Shown here one piece after another: positions 18,957-25,787 of a stretch of DNA of 64,000 nucleotides. This DNA comes from Bradyrhizobium erythrophlei. Lineage in GTDB: Bacteria; Pseudomonadota; Alphaproteobacteria; Rhizobiales; Xanthobacteraceae. The notes beneath the pieces are model-generated. The model was not told the DNA's origin. It saw only the letters and a list, made by a program, of their open reading frames with translations, and made no database searches. The stretch is from assembly GCF_900129505.1 (NCBI RefSeq), contig NZ_LT670818.1, positions 2,108,001 through 2,172,000 of the forward strand, read 5' to 3'. A program made the translations under genes and the position numbers. How positions within the stretch are numbered: the first letter of the stretch is position 1; every line of letters begins with the position of its first letter.

Positions 18957-19835
18957 ATGGCCGACCGATCCTGGTTCTTTGCGTCCCAAGGGCAGCAGCA
19001 GGGGCCCGTTTCGGAAGCGCAGTTGCGCGACTTGATAGCCACCGGGAGAGTGACCCCGGAGACGCTGGTCTGGACCGAGGGCATGGCGAATTGGCAAAAG
19101 GCCGGCGATGTTCCGGGCCTTTTGGCGGGTGGCGGTCCCCTGGCGATGCCACAACCGGGCGGCCTGCCCGTAAGCGGCGGCTATGGCGGCGGCTCGCTTT
19201 CGATCGATTTCGGAATCTGGGATTTCATTTGGCGCGGCCTGGTGCTGTTCGTCAGCCTTCTGTTCGTTATCCCGGTGCCGTGGGCGTTGCTGATGTATTG
19301 CCGCTGGATCGTTTCCTGCGTCCGCATCCCCCAGCGGCCAAATCTCGCCTTCACCGGTCGCGCAGTCGATCTGATGTGGTTCTACGCCCTCGTAGTCCTT
19401 TTCGTCGCGGCGTCGTGGACCCAGAACCAGGTGCTCAACCTGGCGGTAACCATCAGCGAGTTTGTGCTCTACTGGCTGCTAATCAAATGGTTCGTCGCGA
19501 ACCTCAGTTCTGATGGGCAACCACTGGGGCTTCGATTTTCGGGCTCATTCTGGGGCTTCCTTGGCTGGAGCCTGCTGGCCGTCCTTTCCGTCATCACCAT
19601 TATCGGGTGGGCGTGGGTCTATGTGGCGCAGCTACGCTGGATGTGCCGTCACATCGAGGGCACGCGCCGCGGCGTTGCTTTCAACGGCACCGGGCTGGAG
19701 TTTCTTTGGCGGGCGATCGTGACGGCGCTCCTCAGCGTCTTCATCATCCCGCTGCCGTGGGCGTACCGCTGGTTCGCCCGCTGGCTGGCGTCGCAGACGA
19801 CGCTGGTCGACAGGGGCACGCTCGCCAACGCCTGA
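18957..19835 (+). CDS. GYF_2-domain membrane protein with DUF898-like repeats
   Basis: A 292-residue protein. Residues 1-55 form a GYF_2 (DUF4339) module: WFFASQGQQQGPVSEAQLRDLIATGRV...LVWTEGMANWQ. After a Gly/Pro linker come about six hydrophobic segments arranged in units that resemble DUF898/YjgN repeats (AFTGRAVDLMW, RFSGSFWGFLGW, AFNGTGLEFLW). GYF_2 modules are thought to mediate protein contacts, and the function of this combination is unknown. The ATG at 18957 follows GAGGGGGATA, a strong ribosome binding site. It is divergent from glnK. Confidence 0.82.
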   Translation: MADRSWFFASQGQQQGPVSEAQLRDLIATGRVTPETLVWTEGMANWQKAGDVPGLLAGGGPLAMPQPGGLPVSGGYGGGSLSIDFGIWDFIWRGLVLFVSLLFVIPVPWALLMYCRWIVSCVRIPQRPNLAFTGRAVDLMWFYALVVLFVAASWTQNQVLNLAVTISEFVLYWLLIKWFVANLSSDGQPLGLRFSGSFWGFLGWSLLAVLSVITIIGWAWVYVAQLRWMCRHIEGTRRGVAFNGTGLEFLWRAIVTALLSVFIIPLPWAYRWFARWLASQTTLVDRGTLANA

Positions 19836-19842
19836 ACGCGCC

Positions 19843-20703
19843 TTACTTGCGCTGGCGCAGCGAGCCTTCCTGCGCCACGGACGCCACCAGCGTCCCGTCC
19901 TGCTTGAAGATCATGCCCCGCGTCAGGCCGCGGCCGCTCTGCGCGCTCGGCGAGTCCTGGGCGTAAAGCAGCCATTCGTCGGCGCGGAACGGCCGGTGAA
20001 ACCACATCGCGTGATCGAGGCTCGCCGGCATCATGCGCTTGTCGAACAGGGTGCGGCCGTAACGCGCCATCGCGGCGTCGAGCAGCGAGAAATCCGACGC
20101 ATAGGCCAGCGCACACATGTGCAGTGCCGGATCGTCGGACAGCTTCGAGGCGGTGCGGATCCAGACATGGATGCGGCCGTCCTCGATCTTCTGGCCGAAA
20201 TAGCGATTGAGCTCGACCGGACGCAGCTCGATCGGGCGGTCGGATTCGTAATAGCGGCGGATGAATTCCGGCATCTCGCGGAAGATCGGCTGCTTGGCCA
20301 CCTCCTCGGCGGTGAGCTTTTCCGGCGGCGGAACGTCGGGCATCCTGTCCTGATGGTCGAACGCGGTTTCTTCATCGATATGGAACGACACCATGATCGA
20401 GAAGATCGCGTTGCCGTGCTGGATCGCGGTGACCCTTCGGGTCGAATAGCTCTTGCCGTCGCGCAGCCGCTCGACCTCGTAGATGATCGGGATTTGTGGA
20501 TCGCCGGGCAGGATGAAGTAACAATGCAGCGAGTGCGGCAACCGGCCCTCGACGGTACGGCACGCCGCCACCATGGCCTGCCCGATCACCTGCCCGCCGA
20601 ACACCCGCTGCCAGCTCGTCTTCGGGCTGTTGCCGCGAAACATGTTCACCTCGATCGGCTCGAGATCGAGAATGGAAATCAGGTCAATCAGGCCGTTGGA
20701 CAT
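19843..20703 (-). CDS. tesB: Acyl-CoA thioesterase II
   Basis: A 286-residue double-hotdog thioesterase that hydrolyses medium and long acyl-CoA. Family blocks: QRVFGGQVIGQAM, LHCYFILPGDPQIPI, CALAYASDFSLLDAA with the catalytic Asp, SLDHAMWFHRPFRADEWLLY, and the C-terminal ASVAQEGSLR with the catalytic Gln. It ends eight bases from the end of the convergent GYF_2 gene. The ATG at 20703 is the family start. Confidence 0.95.
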   Translation of the reverse strand: MSNGLIDLISILDLEPIEVNMFRGNSPKTSWQRVFGGQVIGQAMVAACRTVEGRLPHSLHCYFILPGDPQIPIIYEVERLRDGKSYSTRRVTAIQHGNAIFSIMVSFHIDEETAFDHQDRMPDVPPPEKLTAEEVAKQPIFREMPEFIRRYYESDRPIELRPVELNRYFGQKIEDGRIHVWIRTASKLSDDPALHMCALAYASDFSLLDAAMARYGRTLFDKRMMPASLDHAMWFHRPFRADEWLLYAQDSPSAQSGRGLTRGMIFKQDGTLVASVAQEGSLRQRK

Positions 20704-20720
20704 GGAAGCGCGCTCTCCTG

Positions 20721-20800
20721 GTCATTCCGGGACGACACGCGGTGTTGACCCCGGAATCTCGAGATTCCGGGTTCACGCCAACGGGTGCCCCGGAATGACG
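20721..20800. repeat. Palindromic intergenic repeat (GTCATTCCGGG type)
   Basis: GTCATTCCGGGACGACACG at the left is mirrored by GCCCCGGAATGAC at the right, with an internal palindrome CCGGAATCTCGAGATTCCGG. The element lies between tesB and the UbiH-like gene. A related copy occurs at 56818-56905. This repeat type is common in Bradyrhizobium intergenic regions. Confidence 0.75.
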
Positions 20801-20902
20801 ATTAAGCCTTGTTTCAGGCCCCTGTTTCGCCCAGCTATTGTCCTGTAGCAAGTATAGACTATGGCTACGGGTTTAAGGGTACGGCGGGTTTAAGGGTACG
20901 GC

Positions 20903-22123
20903 ATGTCGGCACAGCGAAGCATTGTCATCGGCGGTGGCGCGTTTGCGGGGCTGGCGCTGGCATTGGCGCTGCGCCAGGGCCTTGGCCCCGATATTCCGGT
21001 CATTGTCGCTGATCCGGCGCTTGCGATCCGCCCGAGCCGCGATCCGCGCGCGACCGCCATCGTGGCCGCATGCCGGCGGCTGCTCGCTGCCGTAGGCGTC
21101 TGGGATCAGGTCGCTCCCGGGGCACAGCCGATCCTCGATATGGTCATCACCGATTCAAAACTGGAAGACGCTACCCGCCCGGTGCTCCTGACCTTCGGCG
21201 GCCATGTCGAGCCGGGCGAGCCCTTCGCCCACATGGTCGAAAACCGCCAGCTGATCGACGCGCTGGCGGCGCGCGCCGAAGCCGAGGGCGTCGACCTGCG
21301 CGCCAGCGCGGTGACGGATTTTGCCGCGCGTTCTGACGGCGTCGATGTGACGCTGGCCGATGACAGCACGATCGAGGCGAGCCTGTTGGTGGCGGCGGAC
21401 GGCGCGCGCTCCAGACTGCGCGAGCGCGCCGGCATCGCCACCCATGGCTGGGATTACGATCAGTCCGGCATCGTCGTCACCGTCGGCCACGAGCGCGATC
21501 ATCACGGCCGCGCCGAGGAGCACTTCCTGCCCGCCGGACCCTTCGCGATCCTGCCTTTGACCGGCAAGCGCTCCTCGCTGGTATGGACCGAGAAGCGCAG
21601 CGAAGCCGCGCGCATCACAGCCCTGGGCGAAGATGAATTTCACGCCGAGCTCGAGCAGCGCTTCGGCCTGCATCTCGGCGAGATCAAGGCGCTCGACAAG
21701 CCGCGCGCGTTTCCGCTGAGCTATTTCGTGGCGCGCTCGTTCATCGGCGAACGGCTGGCGCTGGTCGGTGACGCCGCGCATGTCATCCACCCGATCGCGG
21801 GGCAAGGCCTCAATATGGGCCTGAAGGACGTCGCGGCGCTCGCCGAAGTGATCGTCGACGCCGCGCGGCTCGGCATGGACTTGGGCCAGGCCGACGTGCT
21901 CGACCATTATCAGCGCTGGCGGCGGTTCGACACCATGGCGATGGGGCTCGCGACCAATTCGCTGAATTTCCTGTTCTCGAACGAATCGAAATTGCTGCGC
22001 GCGGTGCGCGATATCGGACTCGGCCTGGTCGACCGCACGCCGCCGCTGAAGAGCATGTTCATCCGCCAGGCGGCAGGGCTTGCCGGCGAGGTGCCGCGGC
22101 TGTTGAAGGGCGAGGCGTTGTAG
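20903..22123 (+). CDS. UbiH/UbiF-family FAD-dependent hydroxylase
   Basis: A 406-residue class A flavin monooxygenase, predicted to hydroxylate the ring of a ubiquinone precursor. The FAD-binding elements are GGGAFAGLALALAL at the N-terminus (a variant GxGxxG), ADGARSRLRERAGI (DG motif), and GDAAHVIHPIAGQGLNMGLKDVAALAEVI (GD motif, strongly UbiH-like). Alphaproteobacteria use several such enzymes (UbiH, UbiF, UbiL), and which ring carbon this one attacks cannot be told from sequence. It starts with the ATG at 20903 and is monocistronic in appearance. Confidence 0.9.
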   Translation: MSAQRSIVIGGGAFAGLALALALRQGLGPDIPVIVADPALAIRPSRDPRATAIVAACRRLLAAVGVWDQVAPGAQPILDMVITDSKLEDATRPVLLTFGGHVEPGEPFAHMVENRQLIDALAARAEAEGVDLRASAVTDFAARSDGVDVTLADDSTIEASLLVAADGARSRLRERAGIATHGWDYDQSGIVVTVGHERDHHGRAEEHFLPAGPFAILPLTGKRSSLVWTEKRSEAARITALGEDEFHAELEQRFGLHLGEIKALDKPRAFPLSYFVARSFIGERLALVGDAAHVIHPIAGQGLNMGLKDVAALAEVIVDAARLGMDLGQADVLDHYQRWRRFDTMAMGLATNSLNFLFSNESKLLRAVRDIGLGLVDRTPPLKSMFIRQAAGLAGEVPRLLKGEAL

Positions 22124-22129
22124 CGGGCG

Positions 22130-22198
22130 AATGGCGAATACGAAGTAGCGAATAGAAGCTTCTCTATTCGCGATTCGCCACTCCCTACTCGCCTGCTC
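22130..22198. repeat. Palindromic repeat of GCGAATGGCGAATA units
   Basis: GGCGAATGGCGAATACGAAG and its inverse CTATTCGCGATTCGCC flank a short HindIII-like centre (GAAGCTTC). It sits just after the UbiH-like gene, before the convergent Trm112-like gene. A longer copy is at 37526-37606. Confidence 0.65.
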
Positions 22199-22200
22199 CC

Positions 22201-22398
22201 TCACTCGATCTTCCGCGCTTCTTCCGGCAGCATGATCGGGATGCCGTCGCGAATGGGGTAAGCGAGTTTTGCGGAACGCGAGATCAATTCGTGCCGCGCC
22301 GCGTCGAATTCGAGCGGGCCCTTGGTCAGCGGACAGACCAGGATCTCCAGCAGTTTCGGATCGACGGTGCCTTCGAGGCGCTCGGGTGGGGAACTCAT
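22201..22398 (-). CDS. Trm112-family (UPF0434) small protein
   Basis: A 65-residue protein of the bacterial Trm112-like family: [19 protein letters not shown], then [25 protein letters not shown]. The eukaryotic homologue activates methyltransferases, while the bacterial role is poorly defined. Only one CP pair is visible, so a full zinc site is doubtful. It begins with ATG 22398 and is convergent with the UbiH-like gene. Confidence 0.92.
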   Translation of the reverse strand: MSSPPERLEGTVDPKLLEILVCPLTKGPLEFDAARHELISRSAKLAYPIRDGIPIMLPEEARKIE

Positions 22399-22467
22399 GT
22401 TTGTCGTCTCCAGCTTGATCCTAATTCTCTAGCATATTCTATTCGATCCGGCGGGGTGGGCGGCGGC

Positions 22468-23004
22468 TTATCGCGAGGCGATCTGCAGCAATTCGTCGAG
22501 CACCGCCTGCAGCCGCGCCCGGGGCAAGGGCTTGTCCGACAAAGCAAAGCCGAGAAACGCCCAGTAGAGAATTTGCGCGCGGGCGCGCGCCACTCTGGGC
22601 GCGAGCCCGGAAGCCCTGAGCAACCGCTCCAAATAGCTCAGCCGGCGCCGGTCGATCGCCTGCACCGCGCGACGAGCCAAGGAATCGTGCGCCGCCCAGC
22701 TGCGGACCGCGTTTTCCAGCGAAAGCCTGCCGCCGAACGCCTGGCGCAGCAATAGCTGCAACGGATTGTCGTTGCCGGCGGCGGCCTCGACATTGGCAAT
22801 GATCTGCTCGGCCGCGACCTCGCGCCAATGCTTGAGGATGGCGGCGTGGAACGCGCCGATATCGGCGAAATGCCAGTAGAAGCTGCCGCGCGACACCCCC
22901 ATCGCTTTTGCCAGCGGGTCGGCCTTCAGCGCGGTAAAACCGCTCTCGGCCAGCACTTTGAGCCCGAGATCGAGCCAGTCTTTCGCGGAAAGTTGATCGG
23001 TCAT
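22468..23004 (-). CDS. TetR-family transcriptional regulator
   Basis: A 178-residue TetR repressor. The N-terminal helix-turn-helix reads AESGFTALKADPLAKAMGVSRGSFYWHFADIGAFHAAIL, with the typical GSFYWHF recognition helix. The rest is an all-helical ligand domain without an obvious effector clue. The frame is open far upstream, but the ATG at 23004 (MTDQLSAKDW) is the natural start. It is divergent from a small membrane protein gene with 93 bases between start codons, and that gap contains two similar palindromes, so this regulator probably controls both itself and its neighbour. Confidence 0.93.
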   Translation of the reverse strand: MTDQLSAKDWLDLGLKVLAESGFTALKADPLAKAMGVSRGSFYWHFADIGAFHAAILKHWREVAAEQIIANVEAAAGNDNPLQLLLRQAFGGRLSLENAVRSWAAHDSLARRAVQAIDRRRLSYLERLLRASGLAPRVARARAQILYWAFLGFALSDKPLPRARLQAVLDELLQIASR

Positions 23005-23025
23005 GGCGTGCCTTGCGTCATCTGA

Positions 23026-23043
23026 CCATACACTACTGTATTG
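23026..23043. promoter_or_regulatory. Imperfect TetR operator candidate (CCATACA-N4-TGTATTG)
   Basis: Inverted repeat with one mismatch, centred 44 bases from the perfect copy at 23070-23087, within the divergent promoter region. A good -35 hexamer TTGACA begins inside it at 23041. Confidence 0.6.
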
Positions 23044-23069
23044 ACAGTCACCAGCGTCCGGCCTACCAA

Positions 23070-23087
23070 CCATACAGCCCTGTATGG
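23070..23087. promoter_or_regulatory. Perfect TetR operator candidate CCATACAGCCCTGTATGG
   Basis: An 18-base perfect palindrome ending 10 bases before the membrane protein start codon at 23098. It shares half-site CCATACA with the imperfect palindrome at 23026. Placement next to the divergent tetR gene makes it the likely operator. Confidence 0.75.
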
Positions 23088-23097
23088 AGCCCAGCCA

Positions 23098-23448
23098 ATG
23101 CGAGATCTCCTGTTGCAATGTTCGGGCATCGCCGCGATTGCGGCCGCGCTGATCCACGGCGTGCTCGGCGAAACCAAAGTGATGCCGCGCGTCACCATCG
23201 AGCCGGCACGGCTGCGGACTCTGATCCGGCTGGTGTGGCAGGCCGGCACGGTGGCCTGGATCGGCGGTGGCGTGCTCCTGATCGCCGCGCCCTGGATGGC
23301 CTCGGAGCCGGCGCGGCACTGGATCGTCGTCACCATGGGCTGCGTGTTCGCCTTCGGCGCGCTGGCCAATGCACTCGCGACCCGCGGCCGCCATTTCGGC
23401 TGGATGGCGCTCAGCGCCGTGGTCGCGCTGGCGGTCGCCGGATATTAG
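23098..23448 (+). CDS. Small integral membrane protein under TetR control
   Basis: A 116-residue protein with about four hydrophobic helices: near residues 5-20 (CSGIAAIAAALIHGVLG), 46-63 (AGTVAWIGGGVLLIAAPWM), 73-90 and 98-115. It begins MRDLLLQC at ATG 23098 and ends in AVVALAVAGY. I do not recognise a characterised family. The divergent TetR gene and the palindromes between them suggest induction by a small ligand. Confidence 0.78.
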   Translation: MRDLLLQCSGIAAIAAALIHGVLGETKVMPRVTIEPARLRTLIRLVWQAGTVAWIGGGVLLIAAPWMASEPARHWIVVTMGCVFAFGALANALATRGRHFGWMALSAVVALAVAGY

Positions 23449-23570
23449 CAGTCGACCCGCCAACCCCTTGATCCATCGCAACACCTTAGAATGCCTCTAG
23501 TTTAGAGCGAGTCTCTTTGCCCCTCCGGCTGCGAGACGCTAGCTGTGGGCGTCAATCGGGGGATGTGGTG

Positions 23571-24485
23571 GTGCGTCAGGGCATACGAGCGGCGATAAAA
23601 TCGGTGCGTGTTCACGTCATTGCAATGGGCGCAGCGGCATGCCTTTCCTTCTGGCAAGGCGGCGCGGCACGCGCCGAGGATGCGAGCTCCTGGCGCGAGC
23701 TCGAAACCAAGTACATTTTCGGGTTCACCACTGGCTCCGGTATCGGCATCGAGGGCGAGAAAGAATTCACCATCGACACCATCGGCCGGTTCGGCAAGCG
23801 CGACGGTCACTACACGGCGACCGAGACCAAATATGAATTCGAATTCACGCCGTCGCAGTTCGTCCAGATCGAATTCGGTGCGCTGGGCGCGACCCATAAT
23901 ATTCGAGGCATGACCGATCTGGATGACCGCAACCAGGTCGCTTTCGCCGGCGGCTTTGCCGAATTCCGTTATCTCGCGATCGAGCGCACTTCCAACAATC
24001 CGCTCTCGGTGACGCTGGCGTTCGAGCCCAACGTGCGGCTGATCGACGAGACCAGCGGCGAGCACGTGCACAATTACGAGTTCGAAACCGCCGTCAACGC
24101 CGATCTCGAACTGATGAAGAATCGCCTGTATGCCGGGTTCAATCTGCTCTACGAGCCCGAATACACGCAGACGCTGTTTGGCGACACCGTGCGCGAAGCG
24201 ACCGTCGGCGGCTCGGCCGCGCTCTCGGTTCGCGTGCTGTCCAACGTCGTGCTCGGTGGCGAGGTGTGGTACCTCCGGCATTACGACGCTGTCGATCTGT
24301 CGGCCTTTACCGGCGACGCGGTCCTGCTCGGGCCGTCTCTCTATATCCGGTTCACGCCGAAAATGTTCATGACCGCGGCCTGGAACGCCCAGGTCTGGGG
24401 CCGCGAGATCGGCAACCCCGTCTCGCTCAATCTGTCAGAGTTCCAGCGCCAGCGTGCGCGACTCAAGTTCGCCTGGGAATTTTGA
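23571..24485 (+). CDS. Putative outer-membrane beta-barrel protein of iron cassette
   Basis: A 304-residue exported protein I cannot place in a named family. An N-terminal signal region ends at GGAARAEDASS. The remainder alternates short hydrophobic and polar stretches suggesting beta strands (KYEFEFTPSQFVQIEFG, YEFETAVNADLEL). It ends in LKFAWEF, and a terminal Phe is the usual outer-membrane-barrel signature. The GTG at 23571 is preceded by GGGGGA with seven-base spacing; the frame is open to 23517. It is followed 27 bases later by a cupredoxin and then an FTR1 permease, so it may let iron or another metal cross the outer membrane (inference). Confidence 0.75.
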   Translation: MRQGIRAAIKSVRVHVIAMGAAACLSFWQGGAARAEDASSWRELETKYIFGFTTGSGIGIEGEKEFTIDTIGRFGKRDGHYTATETKYEFEFTPSQFVQIEFGALGATHNIRGMTDLDDRNQVAFAGGFAEFRYLAIERTSNNPLSVTLAFEPNVRLIDETSGEHVHNYEFETAVNADLELMKNRLYAGFNLLYEPEYTQTLFGDTVREATVGGSAALSVRVLSNVVLGGEVWYLRHYDAVDLSAFTGDAVLLGPSLYIRFTPKMFMTAAWNAQVWGREIGNPVSLNLSEFQRQRARLKFAWEF

Positions 24486-24512
24486 TCTCCTCAACACCGG
24501 AAAGGATGACAG

Positions 24513-24866
24513 GTGTTCGCTGTGCCGATGATGAAAAGACTAACCTTGGCTGCCGCGGTCTGCGGCATCGCGACGCTTCAAGCGGCTCCGTCGCAGGCGC
24601 AGCAGGCGACCGAGATCCGGCTGACCTATTCCAACGGCCAGTTCCAGCCGAGCCAGGTGAGCGCGCCGGCCGACAAGCCGATCTTGTTCCGGGTGAAAAA
24701 TCTCGACGGCAAGGCCATGGAGTTCGAGAGCACGTCGCTGCGGGTCGAAAAAGTGGTTGCCGCGGGTACCGAAGGCGTCATCAACGTGCGGGCGCTGAAG
24801 CCCGGACGCTATGAATTCTACGATGACTTCAACGACAAGGCGCGTGGCGCCCTGACCGTGCAATAG
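24513..24866 (+). CDS. Periplasmic cupredoxin-like protein
   Basis: About 117 residues with a signal peptide (MMKRLTLAAAVCGIATLQAAPSQA) and a cupredoxin-type beta domain: IRLTYSNGQFQPSQVSAPADKPILFRVKNLDGKAMEFES, ending RYEFYDDFNDKARGALTV. Similar domains accompany EfeO and FtrB in ferrous iron uptake and may oxidise Fe(II). The usual copper Cys is not visible, so metal loading is uncertain. The GTG at 24513 has AGGA six bases upstream; ATG codons at 24528 and 24531 are alternatives. The FTR1 gene starts 11 bases after its stop. Confidence 0.82.
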   Translation: MFAVPMMKRLTLAAAVCGIATLQAAPSQAQQATEIRLTYSNGQFQPSQVSAPADKPILFRVKNLDGKAMEFESTSLRVEKVVAAGTEGVINVRALKPGRYEFYDDFNDKARGALTVQ

Positions 24867-24877
24867 GTGAACGCACG

Positions 24878-25708
24878 GTGCTGGCTGCCCTCATCATCGT
24901 GTTCCGCGAGGTGTTCGAAGCCGGATTAATCGTCGGCATCGTGCTCGCGGTGACCGGTTCGGTGCCGCACCGCAATCGCTGGATCGGCGGCGGGGTGCTG
25001 GCGGGCGTCCTCGCGGCCTGCGTCGTTGCCGCGTTTGCCGGTGCATTGTCCCAGCTGTTCGCGGGCATGGGGCAGGAGCTGTTCAACGCGGCGATCCTGG
25101 GCGTCGCCGTTGTCATGCTGACCTGGCACAATGTCTGGATGGCGCATCATGGCCGGGAAATGGCCGGCGAACTGCGCCAGGTCGGCCAGGCGGTGGTTGA
25201 CGGCAGCAAGTCGCTGCTGGCGCTGGCCGTGGTGGTCGGTGTCGCCGTCTTGCGCGAAGGCAGCGAGGTTGCGCTGTTTCTCTATGGCGTTGCCGCCTCC
25301 GATGGTGGATCGGCCTTTAGCCTTGCGATCGGCGGCTTCATCGGTCTCGCGCTCGGAGTGGGCGTTTGCCTGTTGACCTATTTCGGCCTGATGCGGATCC
25401 CGCCGCGCGCGCTGTTTACGACCACCACCGCCCTGATCACGTTGCTCGCGGCCGGCATGGCGACGCAGGCGGTGGCTTTCCTCGAGCGCGCCAATTGGCT
25501 CACCTCGCTCGACACTGTGGTCTGGGACACCGGCTGGCTCCTTCCCGAAACGGGTATCGCCGGGCGGACCCTGCATACCCTCATCGGTTACACCGATCAG
25601 CCGACCGAAATGCAGCTAGTGGTCTACGCCGCCGTGGTGCTGGCGACCTTCATGCTGATGCGGCTGACTGGATCGCATCCCAACGACCGCGCCGTCGCCG
25701 TCGGCTGA
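24878..25708 (+). CDS. FTR1-family iron permease
   Basis: A 276-residue polytopic inner-membrane protein related to EfeU/FtrC/Ftr1. It carries the two diagnostic iron-binding motifs of the REXXE type: REVFE in IIVFREVFEAGLIVG near residue 10, and REGSE in VLREGSEVALFLYG near residue 126. About seven membrane helices are predicted. The start is GTG 24878. Directly downstream of a cupredoxin and a barrel-like protein, it forms a compact three-gene uptake unit without the usual peroxidase (EfeB) or ferredoxin (FtrD) partner. Confidence 0.92.
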   Translation: MLAALIIVFREVFEAGLIVGIVLAVTGSVPHRNRWIGGGVLAGVLAACVVAAFAGALSQLFAGMGQELFNAAILGVAVVMLTWHNVWMAHHGREMAGELRQVGQAVVDGSKSLLALAVVVGVAVLREGSEVALFLYGVAASDGGSAFSLAIGGFIGLALGVGVCLLTYFGLMRIPPRALFTTTTALITLLAAGMATQAVAFLERANWLTSLDTVVWDTGWLLPETGIAGRTLHTLIGYTDQPTEMQLVVYAAVVLATFMLMRLTGSHPNDRAVAVG

Positions 25709-25746
25709 CGCTGGTCGTTTCGGAAACTGTCCTCGTTCACGGCGCC

Positions 25747-25770
25747 GAGACGCGGCAGGCACCGCGTCTC
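25747..25770. terminator. Hairpin between convergent FTR1 and subtilase genes
   Basis: Perfect nine-base stem GAGACGCGG/CCGCGTCTC with a six-base loop, lying between the two convergent stop codons. There is no T-run on either side, so it may act as a transcript 3'-end stabiliser or a Rho-linked stop rather than a classic terminator. Confidence 0.5.
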
Positions 25771-25787
25771 CCGGTTCGCGCGGCGGA

